From Pseudogemmobacter faecipullorum (GTDB lineage: Bacteria > Pseudomonadota > Alphaproteobacteria > Rhodobacterales > Rhodobacteraceae): a stretch of 64,000 nt of DNA. The position numbers were made by a program, and so were the translations under genes. The stretch is from positions 1 through 64,000 of the forward strand of contig NZ_JACDXX010000018.1 of the NCBI RefSeq assembly GCF_020539525.1, given 5' to 3'. The notes under the pieces are model-generated. The model saw only the letters and a list, made by a program, of their open reading frames with translations, searched no databases and was not told where the DNA came from. This document shows, piece by piece, positions 1-7,783 of the stretch (the first letter of the stretch is position 1; each line of letters opens with the position of its first letter).

Positions 1-692
1 CGCTGAAGCGATCGCATCAGCATGTTGCTTTCGGTGCCGTTGTCGAAGATGACGCGCAAGCGCGCATCAGTTCGGCCTTGGTCGGTCAGGGTCTGTTCGC
101 CCATCTCGGCGACATATGCCTTTTGACCTTCTACGATGAAGAAGCGGCCTTTTTGAATTTCGGCTTTCAGTTCGAACGGGCGGGTTTCACGCTCGCCGGA
201 ATCCAGCTCACGCTGAACCTTTTCGAAAAGCGGCTTGAAAGTCTCAAAATCTGTGCAGCGTTGCCGACTGGCAATGTCGTCCACAGCTTTTCTCTCTGCG
301 TTCGATCGGACATGCTTCAGCTGAGTGAGGGGCGATGCTTCAACCGTGATACCGAGTGCCGCAAGCAGTGCGTCATCATCCAGATCTTCAGAGATCGGCG
401 CGAAGTTATTTCCCGTTAGCAGGCCGCCAGTGTCCAGCCCCGTGAGAAGATCGACGGCTTCGGGCAGCTCCCGCAGGCGCTGCAAACGAACAGCATAAAG
501 CCGTTCGAAGATATCTCCATCTTCTGAATGCTGCGGGACACGTCCATGGTCGGATAGGAACTTCTGGATATCTTCGAATCCAGCGATGATCCGCTCTTCA
601 CGTGGGGTCCGTAAAGCTTGCGTCTTTTTCTCGATTTCGATGCCAAGCTCTGACAAGAGGGCATCATCTTCGTCCGTGAATGTATTAGCCAT
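1..692 (-). CDS. Probable GIY-YIG nuclease family protein (3' end outside window)
   Basis: Partial gene; about 230 N-terminal residues are visible and the protein continues past base 1. The ATG at 692 overlaps the end of the upstream helicase gene by 8 bp, which implies translational coupling. The visible part is an acidic N-terminus (MANTFTDEDDALLSELG), a helical segment with PREERIIAGFEDIQKFL, and a conserved stretch around FFIVEGQKAYVAEMGE followed by LRVIFDNGTES. I recognise this architecture from proteins annotated as GIY-YIG nucleases with a long N-terminal extension, but the GIY-YIG catalytic part itself would lie beyond the window. It is the last visible gene of the methyltransferase-helicase operon and is a candidate nuclease effector. 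Family assignment is from memory of the N-terminus and is therefore moderate. Confidence 0.6.
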   Translation of the reverse strand, partial: MANTFTDEDDALLSELGIEIEKKTQALRTPREERIIAGFEDIQKFLSDHGRVPQHSEDGDIFERLYAVRLQRLRELPEAVDLLTGLDTGGLLTGNNFAPISEDLDDDALLAALGITVEASPLTQLKHVRSNAERKAVDDIASRQRCTDFETFKPLFEKVQRELDSGERETRPFELKAEIQKGRFFIVEGQKAYVAEMGEQTLTDQGRTDARLRVIFDNGTESNMLMRSLQ

Positions 693-2727
693 TCATCGCC
701 TCCTGCTTCATCCGGGCAAGGAAGGCCACGCCTTCGGCCATGCGTTTCTCCCACGCGTCAGCGGAAGTCAAAGACGGAAGCCGCCCGCGTTCTTGCTTGA
801 ACTTCACGGCGCGCTTGACGAGGTCACGCGCCTCTTCCGGCGACAGTTTGATCTTCTTGGCCTCGATCACGGCGGCAACCTCTTTGAGGCTTTCTTCGCT
901 CATGGTTTTGGCGAGGATCGCATAGGCTTCGCTGAACGGGTTGATCCGGTCGATCAGGTCAATATCGAGCTCTTTGACGCTCATAGCGAACTGGCGAACA
1001 CCGTCGACAAAAGCTGTGTTTGAGGGTGCGTCCGTACCATCACCAAGAAGAGTCTTCTTGGTCTGTTGTGTGAAGTTCATCGCAGCAATCGCGTGCTGAC
1101 GAACGGCCTCCTGGTCGACTTCGTCCAGCTCAGGATACTTGTCGCGCACGATCTTCCCCATCTTCACCTGGGTCAGCTCCTCCGGCACCATTTCGGCGTC
1201 AAAAAGCCCACGCTCGATCGCGGTTTTATCCTGTAGGAAGGTGGTGATGACCTCGTTCAGGTCATTCTGACAGATGCGATTTGCTTCTGGGCTCTTGGGC
1301 TGGATGAGCCCTTTGATCTCGATCTGGAAGATACCTTTTTCTTCATTGAAGCCTACGTTGCACTTGCTGTCATCGTAGCCGTTCTCGCCATAGTCGAAGC
1401 CATCCTGCGCAGTGTTTGCAGGCATCTTAGGTTTAAACTCGAACTTGGGTGTCAGCACCTGCTCCATCAGCAGGCTGGCTGCAATAGCCTTCAAGGTGTC
1501 GTTGACGGCCTCACGCACCGCCTCTTCAGACGCGTCAGGCTCTGCAATCAAGTTGGTAAAGCGGGCACGTGTTTTGCCTTTGGCGTCGCGTGTGGCACGT
1601 CCGATGATCTGAACGATCTCGGTTAGGCTGGAGCGATAGCCCACGGTCAGCGCATGTTCACACCAAATCCAGTCGAAGCCTTCCTTCGCCATGCCAAGCG
1701 CGATGATGATGTCAACATGGTCACGGTTGTTCTTTTGGGCTGGATCTTTCAGTGACGCCGAGACCTTGTCTCGCTTGGCGGTATCGTCATCCACGAGGTC
1801 CGCAATCCGCAGCACCTTCCCATCAGGACGCTTCACCAGCTGAAAACCTGTAGCAGGGTCTGTGCCTTGCCAGTCGCCTAAGGCGTCGATGATATGCTCC
1901 ACTTCCCGATGCTTGTCCTTCGTGCTTTCACGCGAGTTGACATTCGGGATGTGAAGGATGGTTTTCTCGTTCGGGTCCAAAACCTTGAGTAGCTCGTCGG
2001 CGTAGGAGCCACTGTAAAAGAAATATCCGATGTCGAGGGTCTTCAGCCATGTGTAGCCGCTGAGCTGCTCGTAATAGGTGTAGGTAACAGTCTCAAAGCG
2101 CGCCTCATCTTCGGGCGACAGCACGGCTTCAGTATCACCTCGGAAATACGATCCGGTCATGGCAACCACATGTGCCTTGTCGCGTGTGATAAGCGCGCCT
2201 AGGTGTGCCCCCAACTTGTTATCTGGGTTGGCTGAGACGTGGTGGAATTCGTCCACAGCGATAAGGCGGTCATCGAATGCTTCGATGCCGAACTTGTCTA
2301 CGGCGAAGCGGAAAGTTGCATGGGTGCAGACGAGGATACGATCGTCACCTTCCAAAAACTTGCCAAGCGCCCCGACTTTGCCACTGTCTCCTCCCGGAGC
2401 GTTGCACAGGTTCCAGCGCGGCTCGACTACCCAGTCCCAGTAAAAGCCAAAGTTAGACAGAGGCTCATCAGCGAAGCTGGAGCCGATCGACTTTTCCGGT
2501 ACCACGATAATGGCCTGCTTCAGGCCCTGATTATGCAGTTTGTCGAGCGCGATGAACATCAGCGCCCGGCTTTTACCCGAGGCAGGTGGTGACTTGATCA
2601 GCAGGTATTGCTCGCCGCGCTTTTCATAGGCGCGCTCCTGCATCGTGCGCATTCCAAGCTCGTTGGACTTGGTGGACCTTCCATTTGCAGGATAGGAAAC
2701 GGAGACAGAAGGAACCGATTTGGTCAT
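685..2727 (-). CDS. DEAD/DEAH-box (type III Res-like) helicase
   Basis: A 680-residue superfamily 2 helicase. Visible motifs in order: Walker A-like SPPASGKS near residue 45, a DEFH box in AVDEFHH, motif III-like AMTGSY, and motif VI QIIGRATRD in the second RecA lobe. The family couples ATP hydrolysis to DNA translocation and is common in type I/III restriction and phage-defence loci. The ATG at 2727 is chosen because it overlaps the stop of the preceding small gene as ATGA; an upstream in-frame ATG at 2784 would lie inside that gene. It sits between a PD-(D/E)XK-like gene and the GIY-YIG-like gene. The inferred role is DNA translocation for a modular restriction system. Confidence 0.85.
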   Translation of the reverse strand: MTKSVPSVSVSYPANGRSTKSNELGMRTMQERAYEKRGEQYLLIKSPPASGKSRALMFIALDKLHNQGLKQAIIVVPEKSIGSSFADEPLSNFGFYWDWVVEPRWNLCNAPGGDSGKVGALGKFLEGDDRILVCTHATFRFAVDKFGIEAFDDRLIAVDEFHHVSANPDNKLGAHLGALITRDKAHVVAMTGSYFRGDTEAVLSPEDEARFETVTYTYYEQLSGYTWLKTLDIGYFFYSGSYADELLKVLDPNEKTILHIPNVNSRESTKDKHREVEHIIDALGDWQGTDPATGFQLVKRPDGKVLRIADLVDDDTAKRDKVSASLKDPAQKNNRDHVDIIIALGMAKEGFDWIWCEHALTVGYRSSLTEIVQIIGRATRDAKGKTRARFTNLIAEPDASEEAVREAVNDTLKAIAASLLMEQVLTPKFEFKPKMPANTAQDGFDYGENGYDDSKCNVGFNEEKGIFQIEIKGLIQPKSPEANRICQNDLNEVITTFLQDKTAIERGLFDAEMVPEELTQVKMGKIVRDKYPELDEVDQEAVRQHAIAAMNFTQQTKKTLLGDGTDAPSNTAFVDGVRQFAMSVKELDIDLIDRINPFSEAYAILAKTMSEESLKEVAAVIEAKKIKLSPEEARDLVKRAVKFKQERGRLPSLTSADAWEKRMAEGVAFLARMKQEAMNG

Positions 2728-3137
2728 GTGGAAATCCTGAAATCTTGCAAATAAGAAATGGCCCAAGCTGGCGGGCTGGGCCAACTGCGGAAGCCCTGAA
2801 CATGCCAGCTAACACTGCCATCTCCGATCAGTCCATTTACCTCAAGGTGTCGGACAAAAGCATCATGATCATAAAGATAGGCGTCGTTACCGCTCAGGAA
2901 GCCAATGTGGATTTTCTTGCCGAGATATTTCCTGTCGATAATGAGCCGCCCTTTCAACTGGACCTTCAAGAACGTTTCGCCGTCGATGTGGATCGCGATG
3001 AAATCGGCACCCTGCCAATCATCCGTCAATCTTATGCAATTGAATCCGTAGTCTGCCATGCGAGCTGCGAACTTATGAAAATTGTAGTTCTCGCGCTGTC
3101 TGGAATTGAGGTCAGTATATGGTACACGTGCAAACAT
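2724..3137 (-). CDS. Small protein with PD-(D/E)XK-like motif
   Basis: A 137-residue protein with no family that I recognise with certainty. Residues 39-64 contain DDWQGADF then, 15 residues after Asp45, VQLKGR. This fits the D-x(n)-(E/Q)-x-K core of PD-(D/E)XK nucleases, with Gln60 and Lys62 in the second half. It starts 1 bp after the methyltransferase stop and overlaps the helicase start by 4 bp (ATGA), so it belongs firmly to this operon. If the motif is real, this is a separate nuclease subunit for a methyltransferase that seems to lack its own. It could equally be a structural or DNA-binding protein with a degenerate fold. The neighbourhood is somewhat AT-richer than the transfer backbone. 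Confidence 0.6.
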   Translation of the reverse strand: MFARVPYTDLNSRQRENYNFHKFAARMADYGFNCIRLTDDWQGADFIAIHIDGETFLKVQLKGRLIIDRKYLGKKIHIGFLSGNDAYLYDHDAFVRHLEVNGLIGDGSVSWHVQGFRSWPSPPAWAISYLQDFRIST

Positions 3138-3138
3138 T

Positions 3139-5883
3139 TCAGATGTTCACCTTCGTAGTCATCTTCGTATACATATCGAAGAGTTTTTCGAGGCGTTCGG
3201 TATCGTTCTTAAAGCGGCGGCCGATGTAGATGCGCTCCAGTGTCTCGTCGTTGCGATCATGGGCAGCCCGAAGGTTCGCGGGCATCTTGCTGACGCCTTC
3301 CTTTACTTCGTAAAGTTCAGCGATAGTGGCCGGGAAATGCGCCTCGCGCGCCAGGAGGATGTCTTCGGCGCAGCGGGTCAAATCTTCGCGGTTTTTTTCG
3401 GTCAGCTTTGGAACGGGGAAGGTATGGAACGAGATTGAGGGCGTATATCTTATACCTGTCCCATGACGTCCGGACACCGCACGCACCCAAGCCAGATGCA
3501 TCGTGGAAGACGCAAGTGACAACTCAAACAGTGAAAATCCATAGATGATATACGCAAGATTCGTAACCATCGTATCGGCGGTGATTAAAACTGGTGTTGT
3601 AAAGCTTCGCTCCTCAGGTGTCACAGAGGGAAAGGCCAAAGCCGGCTCATTCCTGTGGCAGTACTGTGCAAAACGATGCGGAACTGCGGCGTATCCATTG
3701 GTCGTCTTAGCTTTCGACGACTTTCTGAATGACTTCACCCGTTCTACTCGCTCCACGATAGCAGGAATTTTCGACCAAGTTGCCTGCGTATCCTCGTTTA
3801 GATGCAGCGCAAATCGGAATGTTCCACCCACTAGTTCCTTGGTTCCTAACAACGGAGCTAAAAACTCTTTAGCCGACGGATTGGCCTCCAGAAGTGCACG
3901 CCCTTCGTCAGGCGACAGAATTAGATGGCCGTCATCCCTTGCCATATTTCCCATTATCATCTTTGACAAATGCTGAGATATTGGCCGATCTGTTGATCGA
4001 ACCACAACATTACCGCCTGCTGTCAAATATGGTGAAATATTTTCTACAGCTCTTCGAGTATCATCCTCATAGATGAATTTCTGCCCTTCTCCTTTCCTGC
4101 GGCCACCCACTACTACGACATAAACACCAGCGTTATCGATCGCATTATTCTGCCATTTGAATGGCGTATGCGCAAAGTGTATCTCTTGGCCTGCCGCCCA
4201 CATGCGTGGCCATATGAATTGGACCTGTTCTCCCTGACAGATGGAACTTGTCGCAACGAATGAGAAATTGGCTTCTGTTTCAGAAATGAAATCAAATGCT
4301 TTTAGAAACCACCCCGCCACATAGTCAGCATCCTTGAAGTCGGCATGTCCTTTAAACGCCCCCTCAAGATCTTTTTTCTCGTATGGCTCCTGTTTTCTCG
4401 CGCCTTTGTACGGCGGATTCCCACAGATGTAGGTTTCCCCTCCTTCGTTCTCAAAATCGATCTGCGCCTGGTCAAACGGCGTCTGAAAGAGATCATCTGA
4501 TTTGAGCTTAACGCCCTTTCCGGTCGGCGGGCAAATGGACAACCAATCCAGCCTGAGCGCGTTGCCGCAGGTGATCCAGTTCTGGCTGTCTAGCGGCAGG
4601 AACTCGGCCAGCGCCTCCTTCTGACCGCGATAAGTCACATCACACTGGTATTCCGCGATGATCAGCGCCAGCCGAGCGATCTCGGCTGAGAAATCCCTGA
4701 TCTCGATGCCACGGAAGTTGGTCAAGGGGATGTCCGTCTTACGATCAGTCTCCCCTCGGCGGCGATTGATCTCTGCCTCGATCGCGCGCAGCTTCTTGTA
4801 AGCGATGACTAGGAAGTTGCCCGAGCCGCAGGCCGGGTCGAAGACCCGGATTTTCGCGATGCGGTTGCGCAGGTTCAAGAGCTTTCGGGAATTGTCGCCT
4901 GCATCCTCCAGCGCCGCGTTGAGATCATCGAGGAAAAGTGGGTTCAGCACCTTCAGGATGTTCGGGACGGATGTGTAGTGCATGCCGAGTGCAGAGCGCT
5001 CATCTTCGTCTGCCACTGCCTGGATCATTGAGCCGAAGATGTCGGGGTTTATCTTGGTCCAATCCAACCCGCCGATATGGCTGAGATAACGCTGCGCAAT
5101 CTTGGAAAAGCGCGGCACGTCAGTCGAGCCAGAGAACAGCCCGCCGTTCACATAGGGGAAGGCATCGGCCCACCGAGGTAGATTGGCATCGGCTCGGTCT
5201 GCTAGCGGCACGTTCATTGCGCGGAAGATTTCGCTGATGATCTCATGCGTGTTGGTGCCATCACGGTTCGACATCTGCTCGATCGTGCCGGTGAACAGCC
5301 GAGATGAGGCAAAGATATCGGTGTCTTCGGCGAAGAAGCAGAAGATCAGTCGTGCCATGAAATGGTTCATATCGGGCCGCCGATCGATTTTCCCCCAGTC
5401 CGGGTTGTCCTTCAGCAACTCCATATAGAGCCGATTCAGGCGGCCGGTTGCCTTGATGTCGAAGGCACTTTCTTTGATTTGCTTGACGGTCGAGATGCCC
5501 GCGAGCGGCAGGAAAACGCCAAAGCTGTCCGGAAAATCTGGGTAGGCGCAAGCCACCGTGTCGCCGCCGATCAGATCTTCCGCTTCGAAGGTCTGCCCAT
5601 CGGTTGCGAGGATGAACTTGGCCTTGTGCTTGGCCGTGGCGGGGCTGGCCTTGAGTGCCGCGAGGGTCTGAGACACCTCACCAGGCGCGCAGGTCGCGAT
5701 GTGGATGTTGTTGCGTTGCAGAACGCCGCCGAGGTCCGACTTGTTGGAATCGCCTTTGCGCAGCTTCTTAATTTCCGTTTCCTTGCGGCCGAAGGCTTCA
5801 AGGAAGGCGTAGGGGAATTCTGTGGCGTCGAAGGGCGCTTCGGCGAGGTCCGAAATGGCCTGTTCAATTTCAACCGGGTTCAT
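3139..5883 (-). CDS. MmeI-like N6-adenine DNA methyltransferase
   Basis: A 914-residue class I SAM-dependent methyltransferase. SAM-binding motif I FDPACGSGNFL lies at about residues 348-358, and catalytic motif IV NPPY at about 489-492, which marks an N6-adenine amino-methyltransferase. The length and layout (N-terminal region, helical spacer, methylase core, C-terminal target-recognition region) fit the MmeI-like family of type IIG enzymes. In MmeI proper the N-terminus is a nuclease with a D-x(n)-E-x-K core; here I see only DGQTFEAED, with no Lys, so the nuclease seems absent. The start overlaps the HigA stop by 4 bp (ATGA). The likely role is host DNA protection by methylation and target recognition for the operon's separate nuclease and helicase genes. 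Confidence 0.85.
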   Translation of the reverse strand: MNPVEIEQAISDLAEAPFDATEFPYAFLEAFGRKETEIKKLRKGDSNKSDLGGVLQRNNIHIATCAPGEVSQTLAALKASPATAKHKAKFILATDGQTFEAEDLIGGDTVACAYPDFPDSFGVFLPLAGISTVKQIKESAFDIKATGRLNRLYMELLKDNPDWGKIDRRPDMNHFMARLIFCFFAEDTDIFASSRLFTGTIEQMSNRDGTNTHEIISEIFRAMNVPLADRADANLPRWADAFPYVNGGLFSGSTDVPRFSKIAQRYLSHIGGLDWTKINPDIFGSMIQAVADEDERSALGMHYTSVPNILKVLNPLFLDDLNAALEDAGDNSRKLLNLRNRIAKIRVFDPACGSGNFLVIAYKKLRAIEAEINRRRGETDRKTDIPLTNFRGIEIRDFSAEIARLALIIAEYQCDVTYRGQKEALAEFLPLDSQNWITCGNALRLDWLSICPPTGKGVKLKSDDLFQTPFDQAQIDFENEGGETYICGNPPYKGARKQEPYEKKDLEGAFKGHADFKDADYVAGWFLKAFDFISETEANFSFVATSSICQGEQVQFIWPRMWAAGQEIHFAHTPFKWQNNAIDNAGVYVVVVGGRRKGEGQKFIYEDDTRRAVENISPYLTAGGNVVVRSTDRPISQHLSKMIMGNMARDDGHLILSPDEGRALLEANPSAKEFLAPLLGTKELVGGTFRFALHLNEDTQATWSKIPAIVERVERVKSFRKSSKAKTTNGYAAVPHRFAQYCHRNEPALAFPSVTPEERSFTTPVLITADTMVTNLAYIIYGFSLFELSLASSTMHLAWVRAVSGRHGTGIRYTPSISFHTFPVPKLTEKNREDLTRCAEDILLAREAHFPATIAELYEVKEGVSKMPANLRAAHDRNDETLERIYIGRRFKNDTERLEKLFDMYTKMTTKVNI

Positions 5884-6158
5884 GGGGTCTGCCTCGTAAA
5901 TGGCTGGACTTCGATCTCATCGGCACGTGCCATGACCGTTTCCAGTTCGTAATTCAGTTGCCGTTCCATCCAAGCGCGGGCGGATGTGCCGAAGGCTTTC
6001 TCCAAACGCAGGGCCATCTCCGGAGAAATACCAGATCGTCCATTGAGGAGATTGCTAAGGGTCTGCCGGTTACACCCGAGCACTTGCGCAGCCTCAGTGA
6101 CGGAAAGAGCATTGGGGCCAAGGCATTCTCGCCGGACCAGGATTCCAGGATGGATCAT
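5880..6158 (-). CDS. HigA-family XRE antitoxin/regulator
   Basis: A 92-residue helix-turn-helix protein of the VapI/HigA family, beginning MIHPGILVRRE. The HTH reads LSVTEAAQVLGCNRQTLSNLLNG and the family's ISPEMALRLEKAFG follows. The ATG at 6158 is chosen because GGGGAG lies about 7 nt upstream and because an earlier ATG at 6212 would overlap the upstream gene. HigA proteins normally neutralise a HigB RNase encoded just upstream and repress the operon. Here the gene upstream encodes a WGR protein, not HigB, and the gene downstream, overlapping by 4 bp, is the methyltransferase. It probably acts as the transcriptional repressor of the restriction-like operon, though an unrecognised toxin partner is possible. 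Confidence 0.8.
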   Translation of the reverse strand: MIHPGILVRRECLGPNALSVTEAAQVLGCNRQTLSNLLNGRSGISPEMALRLEKAFGTSARAWMERQLNYELETVMARADEIEVQPFTRQTP

Positions 6159-6204
6159 AATATCTCCCCGTTTAGTCTGGATGTACGGTGATAATGGGCA
6201 GTTA

Positions 6205-6456
6205 TCAATCAAACATTGAAAGCTGCTGAGGCATGACCCAATATCCGCGCTGTCGTTTGGACTTTTCTAACGCGAGCAGGGCGGCGATGGCGTGGTGCTC
6301 TTCTTCAAACCAGTCCAAGCGGACCTGACCGTCCTGTCCGATGCGACCCCATTCCCGATAAAGCGACCATTCCCCAAACAGGTTGGGCATGACGGCCATT
6401 CGATAAAACCGGGCGATGTTTTTTGCTGGATGGCGCTTTTCGAGATAGGTCTGCAT
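6205..6456 (-). CDS. WGR domain protein
   Basis: An 83-residue protein consisting of a single WGR domain: MQTYLEKRHPAKNIARFY, then LFGEWSLYREWGRIGQDGQ with the signature Trp-Gly-Arg, and a C-terminal helix rich in Ala, Leu and Lys. WGR domains occur in PARPs, where they bind DNA ends, and in bacterial polyA-polymerase and MolR-type proteins. As a stand-alone protein its role is unknown, but binding to nucleic acid is the plausible function. It starts 2 bp after the integrase stop and ends 46 bp before the HigA start, in the place where a HigB toxin would be expected. Confidence 0.75.
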   Translation of the reverse strand: MQTYLEKRHPAKNIARFYRMAVMPNLFGEWSLYREWGRIGQDGQVRLDWFEEEHHAIAALLALEKSKRQRGYWVMPQQLSMFD

Positions 6457-6458
6457 GC

Positions 6459-7088
6459 TCAGAGGTGATGCCTCCGTGCGATCTCAAGGGCTTCAGCCTG
6501 CTCCGTGCCGATGTAATCCTTGGTGCTCTCAATGCTGGCATGTCCGAGCAGAAGTTGGGCTGCCCGCAGATTGCCGGTTTGCTGATAGATATGGGTTGGG
6601 AAGGTCCGGCGCAGGGAGTGCAGGCCGTAGAGACTGGGATCGAGACGTGCTTTTTCGAGCCAAGATTTGAACAGCCGCCAGAGCTGGCTTTCGCTGAGAT
6701 GGTTGTGGGACCATCTGGGCCCCTGTCCGGTGAAGAGCCAGTCGTGCAGAGGCTTTTCGGTGGCCGCGAGATAGGCGCGCAGACTCTCCCGCGTGTTGTC
6801 GGAGAGCCGCGCCTGGACCGGGCGGGCGTTGCGATTTTCGGTTTTTTTCTGCCGGATTTCGACAATCTCGCGCACCCCAGCGGAGGTGGCGACGTCTGAG
6901 ACCCGCAAGCGCACCAGATCAGAGCCCCGGAAGCTGGTGTCGAGGGCGGTATTGAACACTGCCAGATCGCGCAGCGCCTTCTCCTGGCGCAGGAGCAGCC
7001 GGATCAGGGCAACCTGATCCGGCGTGAGGGGAGGCTTTTTCCCCACCACACGCCCCTTGTTCCACGTGGTTTCTGACGTCGCTGACAC
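6459..7088 (-). CDS. Tyrosine recombinase/integrase
   Basis: A 209-residue site-specific recombinase with the C-terminal catalytic domain almost complete. Arg I is in FRGSDLVRLR, the Lys-bearing beta-hairpin is near QKKTENRNARPV, HxLRRT appears in GLHSLRRTFP, then LLGHASIESTKDYIG gives the second His position and the nucleophilic Tyr. It lacks the N-terminal core-binding domain of full-size integrases (300-400 aa), so it may be a minimal recombinase or resolvase acting with another factor. It is the first gene of the operon with the WGR, HigA and methyltransferase genes. It may mobilise the defence module or resolve plasmid multimers; the sequence does not say which. Confidence 0.85.
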   Translation of the reverse strand: MSATSETTWNKGRVVGKKPPLTPDQVALIRLLLRQEKALRDLAVFNTALDTSFRGSDLVRLRVSDVATSAGVREIVEIRQKKTENRNARPVQARLSDNTRESLRAYLAATEKPLHDWLFTGQGPRWSHNHLSESQLWRLFKSWLEKARLDPSLYGLHSLRRTFPTHIYQQTGNLRAAQLLLGHASIESTKDYIGTEQAEALEIARRHHL

Positions 7089-7504
7089 GATCTATCCTTT
7101 GCAAGCTATCAGATGAATATGGCGAGAAAGCGTGCATCAGGGAAAGGAAAAACTCTCGGCCTAGAGGACTTCTCCTTATTCCATTGGGATTCTATCCACC
7201 GTCCTCATGCAAGCTTCTATCCAAAAGCTCGCATGAAGATGACGCGCACGAAGTAGCAGGGGTTGACGTATTCGGCCCATAGCAGCCGATCAGCTACCGC
7301 GGATGCTGCATTGCAGCATTCTCTAAAACGGACATTCGGTATCCGCACCCGCATCGCCTGCTGGCGGATCGGTCTGGTCGGGCGCGTGATCAATACTCTA
7401 CGGGATAGAGATCCGGCGCTAAGGGTGCCGAGTGTCATCGGTGAACGGAAGAGTTGCTTTTGACGTGAGCCCGGCTGGGCTGGTGCACGACCCTAGTCCC
7501 GCAC
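7089..7504. other. Intergenic region upstream of the integrase operon
   Basis: About 416 bp with no convincing gene. Short open frames here lack recognisable domains or good ribosome sites. It must hold the promoter of the minus-strand integrase operon and the 3' end of the preceding minus-strand transcript. It is the boundary between the restriction-like operon and the Gabija/DUF6035 block. Confidence 0.5.
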
Positions 7505-7783
7505 TCAAGCTGCCAGGATCCGAGCCAGAACACCGGCTCGTCCATGCGCGGCGAGGTACCCCGACCGCCTCGCAAGCGAGCTAGCAATCGTCGAGTTGGG
7601 CATGGTCCGATCAGCATTCCGAGCAGCGTGCCGTAACATAACAAACGACCGTTCGATGGTCTCGTTTAAATTGGACCTAGCTTGGCAAGGTCGGCCCATT
7701 TCGAAGATGCCGCTCCCAAACAGCCACAGAGCCCTAAAGGCAACGGCTGCCTGCTGCCTGCTGAAATCAAATGGCTGGCTCAC
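7505..7783 (-). CDS. Small hypothetical protein coupled to the DUF6035-like gene
   Basis: A 92-residue frame with a GTG start that overlaps the stop of the upstream gene as GTGA, the usual sign of translational coupling. The product starts MSQPFDFSRQQAAVAFRALW and contains a hydrophobic patch LWLFGSGIF, with an Arg/Ala-rich tail. I recognise no family. The overlap favours a real gene, but the second half (RSGYLAAHGRAGVLARILAA) reads like out-of-frame GC-rich DNA, so the frame may be a truncated remnant. Low confidence. Confidence 0.35.
   Translation of the reverse strand: MSQPFDFSRQQAAVAFRALWLFGSGIFEMGRPCQARSNLNETIERSFVMLRHAARNADRTMPNSTIASSLARRSGYLAAHGRAGVLARILAA

Noticed and set aside
7217-7463. 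Short frames on both strands in the 7.1-7.5 kb gap
   Set aside because: No domain, no coupling to neighbours, and the two strands overlap.
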